Notes under the pieces: generated by a model | Told to the model about the DNA's origin: nothing | The model's input: only the letters and a program-made list of their open reading frames with translations | Database searches by the model: none | Assembly: GCF_006543045.1 (NCBI RefSeq) | Contig: NZ_RBZW01000014.1 | Coordinates: 50,446-114,445 of the forward strand | DNA: 64,000 nt | From: Salinadaptatus halalkaliphilus | GTDB taxonomy: Archaea; Halobacteriota; Halobacteria; Halobacteriales; Natrialbaceae | Reading direction: 5' to 3' | Shown: in pieces, positions 18,151 to 26,986 of the stretch | Layout of the letters: every line of letters starts with the position of its first letter | Position numbering within the stretch: the stretch's first letter is position 1 | Program-made: the position numbers and the translations under genes

Positions 18151-18428
18151 GGTCGTATACAACACACATCGAGCGAAACGTATTCAACTTTTCCACGCAA
18201 ATTTTCCGTGAACATTCACCACAGTCTCCGAACTGAGGGGTAATATCATACAAACGTCCACTTGCGTGTCGAAAACAGTGTGACTGTCTATCGCTTCGCT
18301 GCTTCGCCACCGGTGTGTCCCTAGTTACCACGGCAGGCCCCAACGTATGGGTTTTTTCTGGCGGTTCGGCGAAGATCGGTCGAAGAATATCGAAACCTAT
18401 TCACGTGGGTATGTGGCCCTGAGTAGCA

Positions 18429-18677
18429 ATGGAACGAACCGTCGTGACCACTCACGACACCGTCTGCGAACGGATCGTTACAGCGGTCGCAGAACTCGAG
18501 GATGTCGATCCGGTGGAGTTACCCCCGTTGTTCGACGTCGTCGACCCCGACGCGTTATCGACGATCTTTCGGTCGACGACCACGAGTGGTCCCAGAACCG
18601 GACAGGTTTCGTTTCCGTACGCCGGTTACGACATCTCGATCGAGTTCGGCGACGAGACCGTCCTTCGAATCACGTGA
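18429..18677 (+). CDS. HalOD1 output-domain protein
   Basis: An 82-residue stand-alone HalOD1 domain, a module found only in haloarchaea, alone or at the end of response regulators and sensors. Matching features: ERIVTAVAELEDVDPVELPP, then LFDVVDPDALSTIFRS, then VSFPYAGYDISIEFGD and a terminal strand. Function is undefined; a role as signal output or protein-interaction module is inferred from context in other proteins. The stop TGA at 18675 is the first codon-sized unit of a family A palindrome. Confidence 0.9.
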   Translation: MERTVVTTHDTVCERIVTAVAELEDVDPVELPPLFDVVDPDALSTIFRSTTTSGPRTGQVSFPYAGYDISIEFGDETVLRIT

Positions 18678-18759
18678 TACGGGGTGGTGTCCCGATTGAC
18701 CGGCAACTCCGCCAGGTCCTGTCGTTGCGCCGGAACTGACTTACAGCAGTCGGTCTGAG
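18675..18759. repeat. Palindromic 3'-end element, family A
   Basis: It begins TGATACGGGGTGGTGTCCCG and ends GGAACTGACTTACAGCAGTCGG. The core pairs CCGGCAAC with GTTGCGCCGG. The leading TGA is the stop codon of the HalOD1 gene at 18429. The start of the next gene follows 8 bp after the repeat. Confidence 0.85.
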
Positions 18760-18767
18760 TCGTTGCT

Positions 18768-18995
18768 GTGAGCGAAAATCGCGTCGTTCAGGGACGGATG
18801 GTTACGAGAAAATCGCTCGCCGAACTCATCGAAGGCGAGTCAGTGATGGACGCCGAACCGATCGAAGACGCCGACCGGGACTGTCCGGAGTGTGGCGGTG
18901 ACGTCCTCGAGGTCGGCTACATGCCGTCAGTGACGGCGTTTGTCACCGGCTGGAAATGCCAGGAGTGTGACTGGGCCGAGACCGACAGGGAGTAG
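18768..18995 (+). CDS. Small zinc-ribbon protein, DUF5795-like
   Basis: 75 residues with a GTG start. The sequence has N-terminal MSENRVVQGRMVTRKSLAEL and ELIEGESVMDAEPIED, then a zinc ribbon made by CPECGGDVLEVGYMPS and WKCQECDWAE. This matches a small family of haloarchaeal two-Cys-pair proteins that I know as DUF5795; no function is established. It ends 13 bp before the convergent prenyltransferase gene. It has little room for a promoter of its own downstream of the family A repeat, so the repeat may contain or border its promoter. Confidence 0.85.
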   Translation: MSENRVVQGRMVTRKSLAELIEGESVMDAEPIEDADRDCPECGGDVLEVGYMPSVTAFVTGWKCQECDWAETDRE

Positions 18996-19008
18996 CCAGC
19001 GCGAGTTC

Positions 19009-19884
19009 TTAGAGGAACCCACCCCACTCGAGGAGACACACGAGCGCTGCCAAAAAGACGTGTTCGCCGTCGACGACGAAACCGTAAAACAGCGGCCCAC
19101 GGTCCGCCCTCGCAAACGGTGTGTAGGCGGTGACGTAGCCGTTCATCGCGAGGACGACGAGAAACGCCTGAGCGAGCGCCGTCTCGAAGACGACGATCAC
19201 GACGGCGATGGCGACGGTGGCGGTTGCGACCAGCGATCCGATCCGGGTCACCCGTGGACCGAAGACGTTGGGGACCGTCGAAACTCCCGCTTCGCGGTCG
19301 CCCTCGATGTCTTTGATATCGAATATCACGGCGGCGATGGTGATCATCGCGAACACGTAGCCGGCCAGAAAGAGGATCTCGAGCGCCAGGAGCTGGCCAT
19401 AGTAGTAGCCAACGCCCAGCGGGATCCCAGCCCAGGCCCCTCCGACGAAGCAGTTTTTCACCAGGAAGACGCGCTTGATTCCGCCGTAGGAGTACGCCAG
19501 TGCGACGACGAGTGGTAACCCCAGATACACCGCGCCGGGGAGGCCGAGAGCCACTGCAGCGACGATCGCCCCGAGGTATAGCCCGACGCCGACGGCGAGC
19601 CAGCCGGCCCCGTATCGCTTCGCAAACGCCGCGCGCCGGGGGACGTTCTGTTCGTCTTCGTCGAGGTCGGTGAACCGATTGACCGTGTAGACGAACATCG
19701 TCGCAGCGAAGACGATAAACAGCGGTATCGCCTCGAGGGGCAGTCCCGCCAGAATCATCGTCGTGACTGCCACGCTCGTGGTCGCCAGCGAAATAACGAG
19801 ATTGCTATGGACCAGTGTCCGAACGACCCCAATCAGGGCCGAGACCGGTCGAGACTGTCCAGTACTCGAGGGTGAGTCGATCAC
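19009..19884 (-). CDS. UbiA-family prenyltransferase
   Basis: A 291-residue membrane protein with about eight or nine transmembrane helices and a GTG start. The first Asp-rich motif is NRFTDLDEDEQN (the usual NDxxDxxxD site that binds prenyl diphosphate through Mg2+), and the second is DIKDIEGDREAG. The family transfers isoprenoid chains to aromatic or glycerol-phosphate acceptors, e.g. menaquinone, heme O or archaeal ether lipids. The acceptor here cannot be told from sequence. It is not next to other quinone or lipid genes, and it converges on the DUF5795 gene. Confidence 0.9.
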   Translation of the reverse strand: MIDSPSSTGQSRPVSALIGVVRTLVHSNLVISLATTSVAVTTMILAGLPLEAIPLFIVFAATMFVYTVNRFTDLDEDEQNVPRRAAFAKRYGAGWLAVGVGLYLGAIVAAVALGLPGAVYLGLPLVVALAYSYGGIKRVFLVKNCFVGGAWAGIPLGVGYYYGQLLALEILFLAGYVFAMITIAAVIFDIKDIEGDREAGVSTVPNVFGPRVTRIGSLVATATVAIAVVIVVFETALAQAFLVVLAMNGYVTAYTPFARADRGPLFYGFVVDGEHVFLAALVCLLEWGGFL

Positions 19885-20101
19885 GAGCGCGGCCCTCTGT
19901 TGCCCGACGACTGTCGAGGGGCAGCCGTCGTCGACGACCGCCAGGTCACGTGCGATCCACCACTACTGTAGCCGTAGCGGACGGACGAACTTGGTGATTG
20001 TGGGGGGCTGCAGACGGCCTTCGAAAACTGCCACAACGTTCACGTCTGTTGGCCGGTTCCGACAGCGAACAGTATAAATTGCCGACGACCGTTTTGGGAG
20101 T

Positions 20102-20611
20102 ATGGGACGGATCGAGTTGACGAACAGTCAACAACATATTTTGACGGTACTTATTAATCACTACCAAGCCGCCGACGAGCCGATACCCGCGAAAGATATC
20201 GCTAGCGAAGTCGATCGCGAACCACGGACGGTCCGCAACCAGATGTCGAGTCTGAAAGATCTCAGCCTCGTCGAAGGCATTCCAGGACCCGCTGGTGGGT
20301 ACAAACCGATGGAAAACGCCTACGATATTCTCGACCGGGAGGAACTCGAGGATCCGGAAATGGCTGTCCTCGCCCGGGAGTTCGACCGTGTCGATGCAAT
20401 CGTCGACGCGATCACGTTTCCGAACGTCCACCATCCGGATGTCTGCCGGGCGCGGATCCGCTTTCAGCAGTCGATTCAGGAGTTCGACGAAGGTGATGCC
20501 ATCGCGATCGGTGCGATGCCCGACTCCGAACTGCTGCTTGCGGGTGAGATCGAAGCGATCGAAACGACCCGCAATCAGATTATTCTCGACGTCACTCAAA
20601 TCGAGGCCTAA
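20102..20611 (+). CDS. Winged-helix regulator (Rrf2-like) with C-terminal ligand domain
   Basis: A 169-residue protein. Residues 1-65 are a winged helix-turn-helix: LTNSQQHILTVLINHYQ, PIPAKDIASEVDREPRTVRN, LVEGIPGPAGGYKP. Residues ~70-169 form an alpha/beta domain: VHHPDVCRARIRFQQS, DAIAIGAMPDSELLLAGEIE. Homologues in haloarchaea are commonly annotated as Rrf2-type regulators, although no Fe-S cysteine cluster is seen (one Cys only). A TATA-like element CAGTATAAAT lies about 30 bp upstream of the ATG. Target unknown. It is followed by ~310 bp without a gene before sucC. Confidence 0.82.
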   Translation: MGRIELTNSQQHILTVLINHYQAADEPIPAKDIASEVDREPRTVRNQMSSLKDLSLVEGIPGPAGGYKPMENAYDILDREELEDPEMAVLAREFDRVDAIVDAITFPNVHHPDVCRARIRFQQSIQEFDEGDAIAIGAMPDSELLLAGEIEAIETTRNQIILDVTQIEA

Positions 20612-20925
20612 CGGTACGTCGGCGGTGCATACGCGATTCGCGACCTCGTATTGCGTATCGGTATCGACCACGAGCGAGCATCGACAATCAACGTCTGAGA
20701 AGCGATACACCAGAGAAGCGCCCGATCGAGCACTCTCGAGGTGATCTATCGGCAAAGTTCGGACGGCTGTGTGTCTTTCGGTGTTGCCTATTGAAATAGT
20801 ACACAAAATCAGCTAGTCGAAGCACGGTATCGGAACGGTAGCGACGTGGAGTTGATACTCGTCTGGCGATTCCGGTAGCGAGTGGAAACTGGCAGGATTT
20901 AAGCAAGGTCGGCACGGCCGTTCGA
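20612..20925. other. Intergenic region before sucC
   Basis: I see no gene, palindrome of the local families, or RNA gene in these ~310 bp. The last 30 bp hold the likely sucC promoter: GGATTTAAGC at about 20896-20905, roughly 28 bp before the start codon. Confidence 0.5.
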
Positions 20926-22080
20926 ATGGCTATGAAACTACACGAGTATCAGGCGAAGCAGGTCTTCGCCGACGCTGGCATTCCGACGCCGGCGTCAGCA
21001 CTCGCCTCCGACGTCGACGGCGCGGTCGCCGCGGCCGAGGAGATCGGGTATCCAGTCGCGATCAAAGCGCAGGTACAGGTCGGTGGCCGGGGCAAAGCCG
21101 GCGGCATCAAACTCGTCGACGACCAGGACGAGGCTCGGGACGCGGCCTCCCAGATTCTCGGGATGGATCTCAAGGGCTACCACGTCGACCGCGTGCTCGT
21201 CGAGGAAGCCGTCGACTTCACGAACGAACTCTACGTCGGTATCACGATGGACCGCGGCGAGGGCAAGCCCGTCGCGATGGTCTCGACCAAGGGCGGCGTC
21301 AATATCGAGGAAGTCGCCGAGGAAGATCCTGACGCGATCGCCCGCGAACATATCGATCCTGCCTTCGGGATGCACCCATACCAGGCCCGAAAGGCCGTCT
21401 ACGACGCCGGCGTCGACAAGTCGATCGCCAACGACGTCGCGAGCGTCCTCACGACGCTGTACGACCTCTGGGAGAGTCGGGATGGCTCCGACGCCGAGAT
21501 CAACCCACTGATGGTCACAGCTGACGACGACGTTATCGCAGCCGACGCCGTGATGAACATCGACGAAGACGCACTCTTCCGCCAGCCCGAACTCGCCGAG
21601 ATGGAAGAGGAAGCTGCCGGCGGCGACGAACTCGAGCAAAAAGCCGACGAGTACGGCTTCGACTACGTCCGCCTCGAGGGTAACGTCGGCATCATCGGCA
21701 ACGGCGCCGGCCTCGTGATGACGACGCTCGACCTCGTCGACTACTACGACGGCGAGCCGGCGAACTTCCTAGACGTCGGTGGCGGCGCGAAAGCGGCCCG
21801 CATCGCGAACGCGCTCGATATGGTCTTCTCCGACGACAACGTCGACGCCGTCGTCTTCAACATCTTCGGCGGCATCACCCGCGGCGACGAGGTCGCCCGG
21901 GGGATCAACGAAGCGCTCGAGCAGTTCGACGAGATTCCCAAGCCCGTCGTCGTTCGACTCGCCGGCACCAACTGGGAGGAAGGGATGGAGATTCTAAACG
22001 AAGACCTCGTGACGGTCGAACAGACCCTCGAGGATGCGGTCGAGCGTACCGTCGCGTACGCCGCGGAGGTGAACGAATAA
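20926..22080 (+). CDS. sucC: Succinate-CoA ligase (ADP-forming) subunit beta
   Basis: About 382-384 residues; two start codons, 20926 and 20932 ([12 protein letters not shown], the canonical start). It catalyses succinyl-CoA + ADP + Pi to succinate + CoA + ATP in the TCA cycle with SucD. ATP-grasp fold: [39 protein letters not shown]. The CoA-ligase domain has [17 protein letters not shown] and [17 protein letters not shown]. Full family length. The stop codon overlaps the sucD start by one base (TAATG), so the two are one operon. Confidence 0.98.
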   Translation: MAMKLHEYQAKQVFADAGIPTPASALASDVDGAVAAAEEIGYPVAIKAQVQVGGRGKAGGIKLVDDQDEARDAASQILGMDLKGYHVDRVLVEEAVDFTNELYVGITMDRGEGKPVAMVSTKGGVNIEEVAEEDPDAIAREHIDPAFGMHPYQARKAVYDAGVDKSIANDVASVLTTLYDLWESRDGSDAEINPLMVTADDDVIAADAVMNIDEDALFRQPELAEMEEEAAGGDELEQKADEYGFDYVRLEGNVGIIGNGAGLVMTTLDLVDYYDGEPANFLDVGGGAKAARIANALDMVFSDDNVDAVVFNIFGGITRGDEVARGINEALEQFDEIPKPVVVRLAGTNWEEGMEILNEDLVTVEQTLEDAVERTVAYAAEVNE

Positions 22081-22952
22081 TGAGTGTGCTAGTCGACGAC
22101 GACACGCGCGTCGTGGTACAGGGCATCACCGGCGGGGAAGGCAAATTCCACGCCGAACAGATGATGGAATACGGCACGAACGTCGTCGCCGGAGCGGTTC
22201 CGGGCAAGGGTGGACAGGAAGCCGCCGGCGTTCCCGTCTACGATACGGTCCACGAGGCCGTCGAGGAAGAAAACGCAGACACCTCGGTCATCTTCGTCCC
22301 GCCGGCGTTTGCCGGCGACGCCGTCTTCGAGTCGCTCGACGCCGACCTCGAGCTCGCGGTCGCGATTACGGAAGGCATCCCGACTCAGGATATGGCTCGG
22401 GTCAACAAGCGTCTGACCGAAACCGACACGCGACTCGTCGGTCCGAACTGTCCCGGTCTCATCACCCCCGGCGAAGCCAAACTCGGTATCCTCCCCGGAA
22501 ACATCTTCTCGGAGGGCAACGTCGGTCTCGTCTCCCGATCCGGGACGCTGACCTACCAGGTCGTCGACAATCTCACGAACCGCGGGATCGGCCAGACGAC
22601 CGCCATCGGCATCGGCGGCGATCCGATCATCGGCACGGACTTCGTCGACGCCCTCGAACTCTTCGAGAACGACGACGACACCGACGCCATCGTCATGTGC
22701 GGTGAAATCGGTGGCGAAGACGAAGAAGAAGCGGCTGCGTTCATCGACGAAAACGTCGAGACGCCGGTCGCCGGCTTCATCGCCGGCCGAACCGCGCCGC
22801 CGGGCAAACGGATGGGCCACGCCGGTGCGATCGTTTCCGGCTCCGGAACCGGGACCGCCGAAAGCAAGATCTCCGCACTGAACGATGCTGGCGTCCCAGT
22901 CGGTGACACCCCCGAAGAAGTCGCCGACCACATCGAAGAGTTCCTCGCGTAA
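22080..22952 (+). CDS. sucD: Succinate-CoA ligase (ADP-forming) subunit alpha
   Basis: A 290-residue protein. The CoA-binding Rossmann domain is [18 protein letters not shown] and [14 protein letters not shown]. The phosphorylated active-site His is in [35 protein letters not shown] is the other family signature. Length is typical. It partners SucC and is translationally coupled to it. Downstream, a convergent membrane-protein gene begins only 22 bp away. Confidence 0.98.
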   Translation: MSVLVDDDTRVVVQGITGGEGKFHAEQMMEYGTNVVAGAVPGKGGQEAAGVPVYDTVHEAVEEENADTSVIFVPPAFAGDAVFESLDADLELAVAITEGIPTQDMARVNKRLTETDTRLVGPNCPGLITPGEAKLGILPGNIFSEGNVGLVSRSGTLTYQVVDNLTNRGIGQTTAIGIGGDPIIGTDFVDALELFENDDDTDAIVMCGEIGGEDEEEAAAFIDENVETPVAGFIAGRTAPPGKRMGHAGAIVSGSGTGTAESKISALNDAGVPVGDTPEEVADHIEEFLA

Positions 22953-22974
22953 CGACACCGGCTCGACGTTTTTC

Positions 22975-23286
22975 TTATCGACTCGCACGCCGTGCCTGCA
23001 ACGCAGTTCGTTCCCGCCAGCTCCAGGCGAGAGCCACGACGAACGCGACCGTGACGGCGGTAAACAGCAACCAGTTGAGCACCGTCGGACCGCCATAGGG
23101 GGAGGCCGGGACGAGCACGCGAATCAGCTGTGTCATGGCCGCGACGAGAAACATCAGTCCGAATACCGACGAAATTGCGATCCAGACCCCGTTTCGGAAC
23201 GCATCAGTCGTCTCCTGTGCGTCAGCCTCGCTCCGCTCACTCGGTTCTTCCGGTGGATCGGGCTCCGTTCGATATGAATGTCCCAT
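22975..23286 (-). CDS. Small two-helix membrane protein
   Basis: 103 residues from the ATG at 23286 (MGHSYRTEPDPPEEPSERSE). An acidic N-terminal tail of ~35 residues precedes two membrane segments: WIAISSVFGLMFLVAAMTQL and VLNWLLFTAVTVAFVVALAW. The C-terminus is basic (RERTALQARRASR), so both ends are probably cytoplasmic. No characterised family is recognised. It converges on sucD with 22 bp between stops. Confidence 0.72.
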   Translation of the reverse strand: MGHSYRTEPDPPEEPSERSEADAQETTDAFRNGVWIAISSVFGLMFLVAAMTQLIRVLVPASPYGGPTVLNWLLFTAVTVAFVVALAWSWRERTALQARRASR

Positions 23287-23430
23287 GGTGACGTGAAGCA
23301 CTCCCAGGGAGAAAACTGTGTCTAGTGGATCGTCTAGAAGTCAATAGAGAGTCAGTTACGCCTCGTCCGAACATCCCGTCCGAGCTCGAGTGTTCCCGTA
23401 CGATCGACCTGTCCACGACCGATTGCCAGG

Positions 23431-24384
23431 TTAAAACGGGTTGAGCTTCGCGAGGAGTCGACGAACGAATCCGGGTGAATCGTCGTCAGTGTCGTCGTCA
23501 GCGGCGGATGCGGGGACATCCGCTGTTTCGGACTCGTGAACGGCGAGTGCCTGGCTGTCTTCGTCGTCGCTCGCCGGGGCAACCGATTCGGCTGCACTCG
23601 AATTGCAGTCTTGTGTTTCGGCCGTCGCCGACTCGAGTGTTTCTTCCCCACCGTCGTCGTTCGGTTCGGCGGCCGATTCTGCAGTCACTGCATCCGACTC
23701 GACTGGGGCCGACTCCGATTCTGTCGAATCGGCTTCAGCCGCCGGCGACGATTCTGTCGTGTCCGAATCGACCACCGTCGGTTGTGTCGACCCGGACTCG
23801 AGGTCGGCGTCGCGTTCGGCGTCCTCGACGGCACGAGCGTCGGTGGTGGCCGGTTCGGCGTTGCTATCGGGTGTCTCGGGGTCGTCCGTTTCGGTATCGT
23901 CGCCGCCCGTATCCGTCCCAACGCCGGCGTCGTCGGCCCCGCTCCAGTCCACCGAGTCGGCGTCGGCATCCTCTTCAGTCTCGATCCAGAGAAACTCCTG
24001 GTCTTTCGTGCGGCCGGTGAGCAAAAGGTCGGCGAGTTCGTCGTCGTCGGGTCGCAATGCGTCGTCGAGTGGCTCGTGATCCGGATCGGGTTCGTCGGCA
24101 CTCGCGATGATGTCGTCGGGGCTCTCGTCGGCGAGCACTTCGTCCGCGCCGTCCGAGTCGACGTCGCTTTTCAACTGTCCGAAGACCGACGCGGCAGTCT
24201 GGTCTTCGATATCACTGGCGTCGTCAGCCGCTGCATCCTCGTCCTCGGCCGACGCTGTCTCCTTCGATCGATCGACCTCCGCCTCGGGTGACTCCTCGTT
24301 GATCCCCCCGAACAGTTCCTCGGCACTCGAGCCGACATCGAGATCGCCCTCGCCCGATTTGTTGTCGATCGTACTGTCGGTCAT
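23431..24384 (-). CDS. Very acidic low-complexity protein with conserved N-terminal and C-terminal motifs
   Basis: 317 residues from the ATG at 24384 (MTDSTIDNKSGEGDLDVGSS). About 40% of residues are Asp, Glu or Ala, with repetitive Ser/Thr/Glu runs in the middle, so most of it is probably disordered. Two ordered islands stand out: SSAEELFGGI near the N-terminus and DDELADLLLTGRTKDQEFLWIE near residues 115-135. The last residues, SPGFVRRLLAKLNPF, form a basic amphipathic tail, in strong contrast to the rest. The tail could contact membrane or a protein partner. Function unknown. It is monocistronic, ~270 bp from the divergent RuBisCO gene. Confidence 0.75.
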   Translation of the reverse strand: MTDSTIDNKSGEGDLDVGSSAEELFGGINEESPEAEVDRSKETASAEDEDAAADDASDIEDQTAASVFGQLKSDVDSDGADEVLADESPDDIIASADEPDPDHEPLDDALRPDDDELADLLLTGRTKDQEFLWIETEEDADADSVDWSGADDAGVGTDTGGDDTETDDPETPDSNAEPATTDARAVEDAERDADLESGSTQPTVVDSDTTESSPAAEADSTESESAPVESDAVTAESAAEPNDDGGEETLESATAETQDCNSSAAESVAPASDDEDSQALAVHESETADVPASAADDDTDDDSPGFVRRLLAKLNPF

Positions 24385-24625
24385 GGACTCGTTCTGTACC
24401 ACTACATTATCACACGTAATTAAGTTTTGGAATTTTTTCAGTCACGACCGTCGAGAGACGGAGTACAATAGCGTGACGGCCACCGCGTGCCGGCTGCCGT
24501 GTAATCGGTGGTCGAATGCACAATAATATCGATAAACCCGTGGCGAACGAAAAGTTCCAATCGCCAGCGGATCGCTACGCCGGCGTTCGGTCTCGTGGGG
24601 TGGGGCGCGTACAAACGCTTATTGT

Positions 24626-24644
24626 CTGACGCGACAAACGTCAG
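24626..24644. promoter_or_regulatory. Candidate operator upstream of rbcL
   Basis: The inverted repeat CTGACG (24626-24631), 7-base spacer, CGTCAG (24639-24644) lies between a TATA-like CGCTTATT at ~24616-24623 and the ATG at 24653. The position overlaps the expected transcription start, so a repressor bound here would block initiation. Regulator unknown. Confidence 0.4.
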
Positions 24645-24652
24645 CAATTGCC

Positions 24653-25903
24653 ATGACTGGAATCGAATACGACGACTTCCTGGACCTCGAGTACGAGCCA
24701 ACCGCGTCGGATCTGATCTGTGAATTTCGCATCGATCCGGCCGAAGACATGAGCCTCGAGGCCGCAGCCAGTCGAGTCGCCTCGGAATCGTCGAACGGCA
24801 CGTGGGCGGCGTTGCACGTCGCCGAGGACGAGTTGACCCACCTCGGCGCGGTCGCCTGTGACATCGACGGCCAGCGGATCACCGTCGCCTATCCCGCCGA
24901 GCTGTTCGAGTCGGGGAGTATGCCACAGATCCTCTCGTGTATCGCGGGAAATATTTTGGGTATGAAAGCGGTCGACTCGATCCGCCTCGAGGACTGTGAG
25001 TGGCCCGAGTCGATCGTCTCGGGATTTCCCGGCCCCCAGTTTGGTACGAGCGTCGCTCGCGAGAAACTCGACGCCGGTGCGCGTCCGATTCTGGCGACGG
25101 TGCCTAAACCCAAGGTGGGGCTCTCGACGGACGCCCACGTCCGCGTCGGCGAGGAGGCCTGGCGCGGCGGCGTCGACCTCCTGAAAGACGACGAGAACCT
25201 CACTGACCAGGCGTTCAACCCGTTCGAGGACCGACTCGCGGAGAGTCTCGCGGCCCGTGATCGCGTCGAGGAAGACGTGGGCGAACGAAAGGACTACCTC
25301 GTCAACGTCACCGCGGAGACGACCGAGATGCTCGAGCGCGTCGATCTGGTGGCCGAACACGGGGGTGGCTTCGTCATGGTCGACGTCATTACCTGCGGCT
25401 GGTCGGCCGTCCAGAGCGTCCGCGAGCGCTGTGAAGACCACGGGCTCGCAATCCACGCCCACCGCGCGATGCACGCCGCCTTCGATCGACTCGAGCACCA
25501 CGGCGTCTCGATGCGCGTCCTCGCCCAGATTGCCCGCCTCTGTGGCGTCGACCACATCCACACCGGGACTGCGGGGCTCGGCAAACTCGCGAACGAGGAT
25601 ACCCCTGGTATCAACGACTGGCTCCACGGCGATTGTCACGGCCTCGAGCCCGTCCTCCCGGTCGCCTCCGGCGGGCTCCACCCCGGCGTCGTCGACCAGC
25701 TCATCGACGCCCTCGGGACCGACATCTGTATCCAGGCCGGCGGCGGCATCCACGGCCACCCCGACGGCACCCACGCGGGTGCGAAAGCACTTCGGCAGGC
25801 CACCGAAGCGAGCCTCGAGGGCGTGAGTCTCGCGGACTACGCGACGGATCACGAGGAACTGGCGACCGCGCTCGAGAAGTGGGGGGCGGAGACGCCGCGG
25901 TAG
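24653..25903 (+). CDS. rbcL: Form III ribulose-1,5-bisphosphate carboxylase, large subunit
   Basis: A 416-residue protein; archaeal form III members are usually ~415-445. It fixes CO2 onto RuBP made from AMP or nucleosides in the archaeal AMP/pentose-bisphosphate pathway, giving two 3-phosphoglycerates. All catalytic elements are visible: VPKPKVG (Lys152), the carbamylation loop GGVDLLKDDEN (Lys178, Asp180, Glu181), HAHRAMHAAFDR (His), HIHTGTAGLGKL (loop 6 Lys), VASGGLHPG, and GGGIHGHPDG for phosphate binding. No small subunit is adjacent, as expected. AMP phosphorylase and R15P isomerase are not in the window. Catalytically complete by inspection. Confidence 0.97.
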   Translation: MTGIEYDDFLDLEYEPTASDLICEFRIDPAEDMSLEAAASRVASESSNGTWAALHVAEDELTHLGAVACDIDGQRITVAYPAELFESGSMPQILSCIAGNILGMKAVDSIRLEDCEWPESIVSGFPGPQFGTSVAREKLDAGARPILATVPKPKVGLSTDAHVRVGEEAWRGGVDLLKDDENLTDQAFNPFEDRLAESLAARDRVEEDVGERKDYLVNVTAETTEMLERVDLVAEHGGGFVMVDVITCGWSAVQSVRERCEDHGLAIHAHRAMHAAFDRLEHHGVSMRVLAQIARLCGVDHIHTGTAGLGKLANEDTPGINDWLHGDCHGLEPVLPVASGGLHPGVVDQLIDALGTDICIQAGGGIHGHPDGTHAGAKALRQATEASLEGVSLADYATDHEELATALEKWGAETPR

Positions 25904-25930
25904 TCGTGCTGGTCGGGAGCCGGCCTCGCG

Positions 25931-26827
25931 TCAGGTTCGATCGACGAACGCGACGATGTGGTCGGCGATCTCCTCGCCGGCGTCTTCCTGGAGAAAGTGT
26001 GCCGCGTCGTCGATCCAGACGTCGGGTTGCTCGGTCGCGGTCGGGATGTGGTGTCGCAGTGGATCGCGGTCGTGAGAGGTGATCGGGTCGTCACTCGCGA
26101 AGAGGACGAACGCCGGTTTCTCCCACTCGCCGAGACGGTCCTGCGTTTCGGCGAACAGCTCCGCCCCTGGGTCGTCGGGAGACTGTGGAACGAGACCCGG
26201 AAACGTCCGCGCAGCGGCCTTGTACCGATCGTCGGGAAACGGCGCACGATAGGCGTCGACGACGTCGTCCGAGAGGTCCCGGTAGCAGCCGCCTTCGACC
26301 AGTCGACCGATGTCGAGATGGTCGGTCGTCGCCACCATCTCGGAAAACTCCTTCCATCGATCGCTCATCTCCTGGGTTCCGTCGGGGACGCCGGTGTTCA
26401 TCGGGACGAGCCGTGCGAATCGGTCGGGTTCGTGGGTCGCGAGCGGAAGGCCCAGAACCCCACCCCAGTCCTGACAGACGAGGGTGATGTTCGTCAACTC
26501 GAGTGTCTCGACGAACGTCTTGAGAGCGCTGTAGTGCATCTCGACCGTGTACTCGTCGCGATCCTCGTATCTGTCCGAGCGGCCACAGCCGATCAAGTCG
26601 GGGACGACGACACGGCCGCGCTCGGCCAGCGTGGGCATCATCTTCCGGTAGAGAAACGACCACGTGGGCTCGCCGTGCAGACAGAGGAACGTCTCCTCGG
26701 CGTTGCCATCGCTACCGTCGCCGGCTTCGACGTAGGCCATCCGCAGGTCGCCGACGTCGACGTACTGGGGCTCGTAATCGAAGTTCGGAACGTCCTCGAA
26801 TCGTGCTTCCGGGACACTGAGAACCAT
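25931..26827 (-). CDS. Haloalkane dehalogenase-like alpha/beta hydrolase
   Basis: A 298-residue alpha/beta hydrolase. Motifs match the haloalkane dehalogenase branch: oxyanion/halide-site FLCLHGEPTWSFLYRKM, nucleophile Asp120 in LVCQDWGGVLG, the acid in FASDDPIT, and the catalytic His in AAHFLQEDAGEEIADH. An Asp in QDWGG rather than Ser separates these enzymes from esterases. The reaction would be hydrolytic removal of halide from alkyl halides, though in haloarchaea the natural substrate is unproven. The ATG at 26827. The gene is convergent with rbcL, 27 bp apart. Confidence 0.85.
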   Translation of the reverse strand: MVLSVPEARFEDVPNFDYEPQYVDVGDLRMAYVEAGDGSDGNAEETFLCLHGEPTWSFLYRKMMPTLAERGRVVVPDLIGCGRSDRYEDRDEYTVEMHYSALKTFVETLELTNITLVCQDWGGVLGLPLATHEPDRFARLVPMNTGVPDGTQEMSDRWKEFSEMVATTDHLDIGRLVEGGCYRDLSDDVVDAYRAPFPDDRYKAAARTFPGLVPQSPDDPGAELFAETQDRLGEWEKPAFVLFASDDPITSHDRDPLRHHIPTATEQPDVWIDDAAHFLQEDAGEEIADHIVAFVDRT

Positions 26828-26986
26828 ATGTCGTGAGACACCATACCACTATTCAAGGATTGTGAAACAGAAACAAACCACGAACACGTTGACGAGGTGT
26901 AACGAGAGAACGGGCGTGAATCCGTCCGGAAGAAACCCCATTCGAGACAGGACAAAGCATACAGCGATTCGAACTGTATTTCCGAC

